Source: Allacma fusca
Lineage: Eukaryota; Arthropoda; Collembola; Symphypleona; Sminthuridae
Length of the DNA stretch: 64,000 nt
Reading direction: 5' to 3'
Assembly: GCA_947179485.1 (NCBI GenBank)
Contig: OX359246.1
Coordinates: 18,476,001 to 18,540,000 of the forward strand
Below, piece by piece: positions 57,201 through 64,000 of the stretch; the stretch's first letter is position 1, and each line of letters starts with the position of its first letter. A model generated the notes under the pieces. The model saw only the letters and a program-made list of their open reading frames with translations. It had not been told where the DNA came from and made no database searches. The translations under genes were made by a program, and so were the position numbers.

Positions 57201-60200
57201 TGATACGTACTCTGGCCATAAGCATTACAACCTCGTCAAACCCATGTTTGTAACGGGATTGGATGGTTACATATTTGGAGCTGAAGGATTGTTTCTTGGA
57301 AATAATAACGATGCTTCGATATTAAGTAATATGCTATCGCCGGGGTCTGAATTCGCAAACTTTGTACATGAAGAAGACGTACTGATTCTTGATCGGGGGT
57401 TTCGAGATAATAAAACGGAACTTGAGGAAGCAGGAATTCGAATGGCGATGCCCAATCTTCTAGCCAAAGGTAAACGGCAGTTTACGGACCTCGAGGCTAA
57501 TGAGAGTCGTCTAGTCACCATGGTCAGATGGGTTATAGAAGCAGTAAACGGAAGGTTGAAGAACAAGTATAAGTTTCTCCGCGATAGAATTTCCAACTCC
57601 TACTTGGATAAAGGCTTTCTTATGAAAATTGTTAAGATAGCATGTGCGCTGCTTAACAAGTATTCACCACCAATTGCGCCTGACAAAGAAGGAGACCTGG
57701 AACGAGCTAAAGTAATTAAGGAGAAAGCAGAGATTTCCAACCTGCTTCAAGATTTGATAGTTGATCGAGGTTGGCTGACGTCGCGAGCCAATTATGTATC
57801 ACTGGATATGGAACAACTGGACAACTTTCCTAGGCTAACCATGGAACATCTTTCTGAAATTAGTTTGGGAATCTACCAAATCAGAATGGCTAAAAGCTAC
57901 TCGGCTCTGCATATTGAAGAAGGCGAATACGCGTTCCATGTAAATGGTCAAATTCAACGTTTTTTGAAATCATTAAATTATAAAAACGTAATTTAAATGT
58001 ACTTTATATATAATATATAAATATGTTGGTTGCAACGAAAAGATCCACCGTGAACTACCAGACCTTATCCGCGTTAAGATGGAGAGTCGCTTCAGACGTG
58101 GTACCGTACACACCGTTTGGGTACATTACTTGCCGCACGGACGAGGCCCTGGCAGTATACGAGGTTACTACTGTATGTGTCAAAGTGGTGCCAGAACACT
58201 AGGCTGCTGCTCACATGTCATGTCCGTGGTTTGGTATTTCGGGGTTGGCCGGCACGACGAACATCTTAAGTTTCCAGCCGAAAATATTGCAGCAAATCTT
58301 TTTGATGTCCGGTAACTAGACGCGATAAAATTTTAAATGACAAGTTTTTGCGAATTTTAAATCCCATTCTTGACGTTTACTTAGGACTCACAGAGGATAA
58401 CTTCCACCACCGACAGCAACCTCGAAAGCTTACCTACTTTGACACTTTAATTGTTTAGTATTGTAATATGATAAAAATGTTTACTTATAGTTACTGAAAT
58501 TATTAACTGTACTCAGCCTGCTACAATCCACTGCTCAAATTTACTTTATTTATTGGAACAAACTTATATTTTATAAGTTATGTGCACATTAAATCGCATT
58601 ATTTTTCAAAGTCTTAAGCATTATGATCGTATCAATTCATCAGCATGATTATCCAGAATTAAGTTAACAATGCTCCGTTCGAATCAATTTGCTAGTAAAA
58701 GCTTCTGAAACATAATTCTTTAAAGCGTATCGAGTTGAAGAATATTAAATTATTTTGTTTTTAATTATATTTATATGAATGGTTAGCATACTGACCCAAA
58801 CACTCATTAAATACTGATTTAATTCTGGTAAGTTGGTAACGGTAAAAATGATAAAAGGTATGATAGTCAGGGTAGAGGTGGCTATGCTAGCTCCAATGGT
58901 TTAGAATGGCTTTAGTTGATTTCTTTTTAATTTATGAATTTTAAGCTTGTACAGTCAATTACTGTATTGATATTTGCAATTATTATAAAATGTTACTGGA
59001 ATGCCAATAACTGCTGTAGCTAGAGATGCCACCTCGGGTGTTTGGTGGGGAGGGGTGGGTAGGATACGGGGCCATACTTTAACAATTTTCCAGCTTTATT
59101 AATAGTTGTTTTGTTTTTTTTTTCAGGATATGCTCAATGGGATATGCGAAACCGTCTTAAAGTGAAATACTTATAGGTAAGTTTTAGTTAACTCAGCAGC
59201 TATGCAAATTTTAGCAGCTAATGCTAAGGTATGCATCAGTAGGTGGCAAATTCCTCGGGAAAGTGGGTGCTGCTGAGTACGGGTGGAATTTTGCCAAATA
59301 CTAGAAAGTCTGAAAAATATCTGCGGTCAACTTCAGCAATTGTTAGCGCACGTTAGTGTGCTGTAACACAATAATCTCGTGTTAGTCGAAAATCCAGTGT
59401 CCGCTATCTAGATTGATTCATAACAGTAATAATTAATTTATAGAACGTAAAATTTTGTTATAAGTATTAAAACTGCTTAACTAATAATAAAACGTGTATC
59501 ACATATTATAACGACAGTTTTGTATCATGCTAACGAACAGCTCTACAATTAATGTGTATTGCAAATTGTAAACTGGTTGGTTTATTGGTAAAACAGCGTA
59601 TTTTACCAGAATATTAATTACTCTTACTATTATAGCTTTGAAATAATGTTTAATTTTGATACTAGTTTATCTCTGGTATGTCAGTCTGAAAATGCCTTGT
59701 ATTTTTATTTACTTGCAAGCCAAAAATGCCCTATTGGTAAGTTTTAGTTAGCTCAGCAGCTATGTATATTTTAGCAGTTAATGCTAAAATATGCATCAGT
59801 AGGTGGCAAATTCCGCGGGAAAGTGGGTGCTGCTGAGTACGGGTGGAATTTTGCCAAATGCTAAAGCATTTAAAAATTACCTGGGAACAACTTTACGGTA
59901 CTAAAGCTCCGTTTGAATAATTTTGGCAATAAGACAATGAATTTCCGCCATCCTGGAAATATGCAAATACCCATACTCATGTATTTATATTGCTGGTGGG
60001 CAATCCGAGACCTTCTCGGTTCAAACTTGAACCCATCAATTATTTTTTTGTATACATAGTTAACTAAAAATAATTATATGGTAACGTGGAGTGTTGGTTT
60101 TTACTCGAACCAATTTTTAGGAATTGGGGTCGATTATATTTTCATTCTACACATCAACCATACTATGATTGAAAATGATTTGCAAATGAGACATTAATTA

Positions 60201-62921
60201 TATCATCTCATGTCAGTACAAATTAATTAATTAACGTCAATTAGTGTTAACGAACAAGAGAATAACCTGACGTTCACATTCATGACGTTTCCGTCGCTGC
60301 ACCCCTATACATTTGGATATTCTAAAACTAAACTGGTGGTACAATTTTGGTGCCGTTAAAATTCCAAAAATACCCCACTTGCCCTGCCCATATTCATAGC
60401 ATTCTTAAAAGCTGTAAAAAATCGAGTATGTGCATTATTGTTTCTGTCGGTGCAAGTATTAGGAATAACCGAACTGGCAATTACAATTATAATTGAAAAT
60501 GCAAGTACCAGTAATGCAGTAACTGGTACTTGCTAAAATGCAGCAATTTAAGCAACCACATAACCGAAGTTGAACTTCCAATTAGTTCATAAGTTACTTG
60601 TAGATGGTAAGGCAATTGCAAAAACATTTGGATGTAATTGCACCGATAAGTACAATTGCAATTGCAATTTGTAATTGCAGGTTAACTGATATACAGTACA
60701 AATCTTCGGCAAAGAATTGTGTATTTTTGAATGAGAAAAATGATATACTAACTGTTTCACTAAATTGAGCTAAGTGTATTAAATAAAATGATTGAAATGC
60801 AATGCATGATGAAATAGATGCACAAATGAAATAATCTTCCTTTAAGCCTTCCAAGGCAAACATATTGTAAAATTTCATCCTTGAACATATCTTTACAATC
60901 CTTAAAATATTCTGACTATGTTTCTATAATTTTGTTCAAATGGAGATTTTGATAGAAGATTCACTTAGAAACCTAACCTACGAAATTGTAATCAGTACAG
61001 TAATTACACTTGTTGAGACATAACTCGTAAATATTATGTACATCAGTTTTTAGAGGGGAATGACTGAATGATGCATTTTGTGGAATTTTGCGCTAAAATT
61101 CGAAACGGTAGCAAGTTACTATTAACTTGATAAGTATTTTTTAAATTGGAACTTTTTGCAGTGCAAGAACTTGTAATTGCAATTCAAGTACATAGAAATT
61201 GTACTTGTACCGACAATAGCAATTCCCTCGAGTAAAATAATCGGAATTGAACCGAATTTGCTAGTTCAATTTGTAATTGCGGTTAACTTGCAATGTCCAA
61301 GAAACACTAATGTGTGTATTGAGCATATTTTCATTTTCAGTTGAACGGACAAATATTTCAAGGCGATTTCCAAAAATTTCCAATCGACACACCCTAATTA
61401 TGGCAACATTTTAAAAATTACTGGCCTCCTGTTTTTAGTTTCAACGCTTTTCGTATTGTTTGAAGTATTTTATTAGTAACTTGACGATTTAAGTCAATTA
61501 TCGGCTAGCTAGTGCTCACAATTATTTATTTGCGCTAATTTGATTCGCCACACAAAGCTTGTCGGCTAATAGCAGCTGCGAATCAAAAATTGGCTGCATT
61601 GTGTCAGTAAGCATACATTGTCGGCTAGCTTGTATGCTATATTTTATGCTACTGATATACATCATGTTCCTATTTTTTTCCCTTGTTATTCGTTGGCACC
61701 GGGTGGTAGAATGGTGCTAGCTTCTTCCCATAAGGTTGAAGTCGGCGAGTTCTATCCCCGGTGCTGAACATGTAGTAACACACGCTGTGCAATAGCGTGC
61801 AAAAAGATACAATAGTGTAGTGACGCACACTGCGCAATATCTCACAATTAATTTTTTTTTTTCAGCCGGCATTGGGGAATTGAAGCCTAGACGCTGCGCC
61901 CGCAGTTCAGCGCTAGACCTCTCCTCCACCAATGCCTCAACATTTACATGTAAAAAAAAAACGCTTATATACTAAGCGCCTTTTTTACTTGCTACCATGC
62001 GTAAGTGCCAATGTTTATTATATTTACATTTCATTGCGTGGCTCTCATCTAGTTTGACGGATGGCTTAATTGTTTGTTAATTTTTAATTTAATAGCATTC
62101 ATTTTTTTAAGAATGTACAAAAAAATCTATTTAGAATTTTTTATGCAAAAAAATGTGTTCTTTGAACAGCGTAATGGTCTTGAAGGTGATGAACTCAGAT
62201 ACGGTTCTTTGCAGCGAGACAATAATTTCCGAATACTTGGTAACCTTCAAAAATACTGAATGCTACTAGTGTCCAAATGTTTTTCCATCTTCCGGGGATA
62301 CAAGAGTATGCGAAATGGCTGTGATGTGATTGAAGTAGCGCCAGGGCAGAGACAATCGAAGCAAATGAAATGACGAGGGCGCTCTGGTACCAGAGTAGCA
62401 TAATTGCTATTGGTTGACTCCACCACCCTTTAACATGTAGTCCTAAACCTGAACAAAATTTTTTTTATTAATGTCTTTTCAAATACGTTTATAAATTTTA
62501 GGAAATGGAAATTAAATTTATTTATTAAAATCTAACCCGGAAATTTTGTATTAATCATAGAAATTTGATTTATCATGAAAATCAGCTCATGTCTTTTGGC
62601 AATCAAATTCAAGTGAATCATTGAAAACATGAAATACTGACCTACAAAAAATAAATGGAAAATCATATGTGATGATAAGGGTTCCTGTAACTCAATGCTA
62701 ATAAATCGATAGACTTTGTACACGAAATAAATCCAAGTTGAGGCACTAAAGGATAACCAGAGACACGTTTTCCAATTTTGGCCAAATCTCTGGACATTCA
62801 AGGTTTGTTTATTCTTCCGTTCGTATGGTACAACTTTTAGGAATGATCCTAAGTCGTAGATGTAGCCAGCAAGGTTGTACGTTGTACGGACAACTGAATC
62901 TTTTGAAGGAAATCCTATCAT
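54280..62921 (-). CDS. Gustatory-receptor-type chemoreceptor, four exons, 7.3-kb intron
   Basis: Exons 62921-62537, 62448-62237, 54932-54865 and 54811-54280 join in phase (1, 0 and 2) to about 398 aa, the usual length of an arthropod gustatory receptor. Hydrophobic segments appear in order: LWLSFSASTWIYFVYKVY, HLFFVGQYFMFSMIHL, IMLLWYQSALVISFASIV, TLVAFSIFEGYQ running into ILFFVVFAVSYFLSA, then IFVPLFTIYICLFNM, LTYLIFPCCIILGMFIQL and LLTVLSMLEFTFSGTLLILM. The motif RPFGIEIASF before the last helix parallels VGIQAGPF in the receptor at 9-1589. Joining exons 2 and 3 across 7.3 kb is inference from phase, total length and topology; alternatively the two halves are separate relics. The big intron carries an opposite-strand transposase gene and repeats. 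Confidence 0.6.
56127..58315 (+). CDS. DDE_Tnp_4-type transposase with zinc N-terminus and SWIM-like C-terminus, three exons
   Basis: Exons 56127-56590, 56667-57987 and 58043-58315 join in phase (2, then 0) to about 685 aa. Exon 1 carries two Cys clusters: CCTVCREDKC with MCPRCYQEV, and ICSVCGRHDMP with KVCKLH. Exon 2 holds a helix-turn-helix-like segment (LFGMDQPRISDVFHQV) and a DDE core with Asp in MLILDGTYLEI, Asp in VLILDRGFRD and Glu in WVIEAVNGRLKNKYKFL. The QHDTYSGHKHYNLVKPMF segment is typical of Harbinger/ISL2EU-type nucleases. Exon 3 encodes GYYCMCQSGARTLGCCSHVM, a CxC...CxH SWIM-like zinc motif, followed by VVWYFGVGRH. All catalytic residues are present. It lies inside the receptor intron on the opposite strand. 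Inverted ends were not found, so it may be an old insertion or a domesticated gene. Confidence 0.8.
58316..59173. other. Intronic/intergenic, nothing recognised
   Basis: AT-rich 3' flank of the transposase; no gene. Confidence 0.4.
59174..59303. repeat. Direct repeat, copy 1
   Basis: About 130 bp (GGTAAGTTTTAGTTAACTCA ... GGGTGGAATTTTGCCAAAT) repeated at 59734-59863 with roughly 92 percent identity by eye. It contains a GCAGC/GCTGC-rich core and two short dyads. Confidence 0.8.
59734..59863. repeat. Direct repeat, copy 2
   Basis: Second copy, 560 bp from the first and in the same orientation. The pair could be the ends of an unrecognised element or a local duplication. Confidence 0.8.
59864..61689. 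other. Intronic/intergenic with AATTGC-rich patches
   Basis: AATTGCAATTGCAATT-type low-complexity occurs at 60600-60690 and 61160-61310, with opposed GGCAATTACAATT and AATTTGTAATTGCGG sequences. This suggests another foldback MITE between about 60460 and 61310. No gene called; the minus frame 60594-60878 runs through the repeat. Confidence 0.4.
61690..61860 (+). repeat. tRNA-derived SINE-like sequence (+)
   Basis: Positions 61696-61764 fold like a tRNA: GCACCGG pairs with CCGGTGC, with an A-box-like GGTGGTAGAATGG and a B-box-like GAGTTCTATCC. The T stem is imperfect and no clean anticodon stem forms, so it is not called a tRNA gene. A body containing ACACGCTGTGCAATAGCGTG follows. Confidence 0.45.
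61850..61936 (-). repeat. tRNA-derived SINE-like sequence (-), A-tailed
   Basis: On the minus strand, 61936-61868 begins GGCATTGG and ends CCAATGCC, with a B-box-like GGCTTCAATTCCC. A run of A follows directly (61850-61861 as T on the plus strand), as expected for a retroposed tRNA-like SINE. It faces the SINE-like sequence at 61690. Confidence 0.45.
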
Positions 62922-63340
62922 ATTTCAGGTATTTGCGTATAAAATGGAAATATACTTTGCACAAACTTTCCTACAAACTCTTTGATCAGGGTTTGGGAAC
63001 ACTACCTCTAAAGTGAAGCTTTCATAGTCAACACACGAACCATAGTGACGCGGATTGTTTGATGAAGTAAGTCTTACAACACCTATTTTACTCAATTTTC
63101 AACAATCCCAGATTTAATTAATTGTGTAAGCTAACGTGCAAAGATTTATAGGAATAATTTACCTAAAGAAATGTTTTGACGGCTTCATATGAATACGATG
63201 TTGCAAGTGATAATGGACTTAATTACGGAGCAAACTCATAGTTTGGTCAAAACACCTGGGCATAAACAGGCGACTGAAGAGCAAGACCGTTATAATGAAC
63301 GCAAATTATGCTTACGTACCCACGAACGTCAAATGATACA
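62922..63340. other. 5' flank of the receptor gene
   Basis: Nothing coding. TTTATA-type motifs about 20 bp upstream of ATG 62921 are too close to be a convincing TATA box for that start. Confidence 0.35.
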
Positions 63341-63640
63341 TAGTAAAACCTCTTTATAAGGGCTCTCCTAGGGGCGCCAAGATTTGCCCACTATCGAGAG
63401 GGACCAATAAAAATATGCGCAACTAGCGTAAACAGCAATCGGTTCCACTAATGGAAAATGCATAAAATATAAGCCATTTAGCCATTATTATAATTTGTAT
63501 TCGGAACCCTTTGAATTGCGTTCAGGAGAGAGAGCGGAGATTGCTTTGACCACACTACCGTCATTTTATTGCATTATGATAAACTAGTAAAAGCCCTGTG
63601 TTTCATAGGGGCAATTACTTGGAGAGGTAGTGTGAGTGTA
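63341..63640. mobile_element. Possible pogo-like MITE remnant
   Basis: TAGTAAAACCTCTTTATAAG then GGCTCTCCTAGG resembles pogo/Tigger-type ends (CAGTAAAACCTC...TATAAGGGC) next to a TA. A possible opposed TTGGAGAGGTAG lies at about 63618. The far end is not intact. The remaining bases to 64000 show nothing recognised. Confidence 0.35.
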
Positions 63641-64000
63641 GAAATTAATAGCTAAACTGTTTACGAATCAAACCCTGTCGTGGAGATTTATTTTATGCAT
63701 ACATCTTGTGCTGTTATTTTAACAAGAGCGCGCGGAGCTTCAAATGAACCAGTCCGGCAGGTTGTGGCCATTGGACATTCCAAAAAAGTTGATGCATCAA
63801 AGCTACACAATGCAAGGCTCTCAAAACCTCAGCTGACTCTCCAAAATTGGATGCACAATTAATTTCAAAGGTAATAAAAGGAGCCGGAAGGAATGTTTTC
63901 ATGCGGAAGCGTATGCTACCTGAATATTACGAAACAAATTATTCTTTCAATTTTACTGAGCATACTTTCCAATTCATCGTTGCCATCGAAGCTTAACAAA

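Noticed and set aside
61696..61764. Functional tRNA gene
   Set aside because: Acceptor stem pairs but the anticodon and T stems are irregular and a SINE-like body follows.

Overview
The window looks like nuclear DNA of an arthropod. It is AT-rich, has short GT-AG introns (about 58-100 bp in most genes), and carries two gustatory-receptor-type genes and one ionotropic-receptor gene among dense transposon debris. A springtail (Collembola) is my best guess because of the chemoreceptor types, but that is inference and no marker proves it. There is no rRNA, CRISPR or bacterial gene organisation.

Layout. 0-1.6 kb: C-terminal half of a gustatory-type receptor (+). 1.8-8 kb: nested foldback DNA transposons of hAT type (8-bp target duplications visible), one interrupted by a complete short LTR retroelement with two 479-bp LTRs, then a 30-bp tandem repeat. 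11.3-13.2 kb: an ionotropic receptor (-) with one frameshift. 14.0-15.2 kb: a four-exon, two-BIR IAP-like gene (-). 15.7-31.9 kb: a Polinton/Maverick (adintovirus-like) element. 32.2-34.2 kb: a 46-bp satellite (about 23 copies) and a roughly 200-bp repeat. 34.9-38 kb: inverted-repeat elements and a TA-target MITE. 38.6-41.8 kb: a two-gene PIF/Harbinger transposon. 43.6-45.5 kb: a hAT foldback with a perfect 8-bp duplication. 46-53.4 kb: CTAGTC-rich repeats, a second MITE copy, and a long-armed foldback with an internal 147-bp tandem repeat. 54.3-62.9 kb: a four-exon gustatory-type receptor (-) whose 7.3-kb intron holds a three-exon DDE transposase gene (+) and tRNA-like SINE sequences.

The Polinton-like element is the centrepiece. 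Rightward from its left end it has: a small spliced membrane protein and protein-primed-type DNA polymerase B (+); then a compact leftward block of adenain-like protease, major capsid, basic core-like protein, penton-type minor capsid, integrase, two small proteins and the packaging ATPase (-); then a signal-peptide/single-pass membrane protein and a RING-H2 protein (+), an unknown 215-aa protein (-) and a Pif1-like SF1 helicase (+). Polymerase, integrase, protease, ATPase and both capsid proteins are the hallmark set. The helicase, membrane protein, RING protein and perhaps the BIR protein are accessory. Several genes carry introns, and neighbouring leftward genes overlap by ATGA or TAATG. 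The ATPase and RING genes look broken, and I could not find terminal inverted repeats, so this copy is probably partly decayed.
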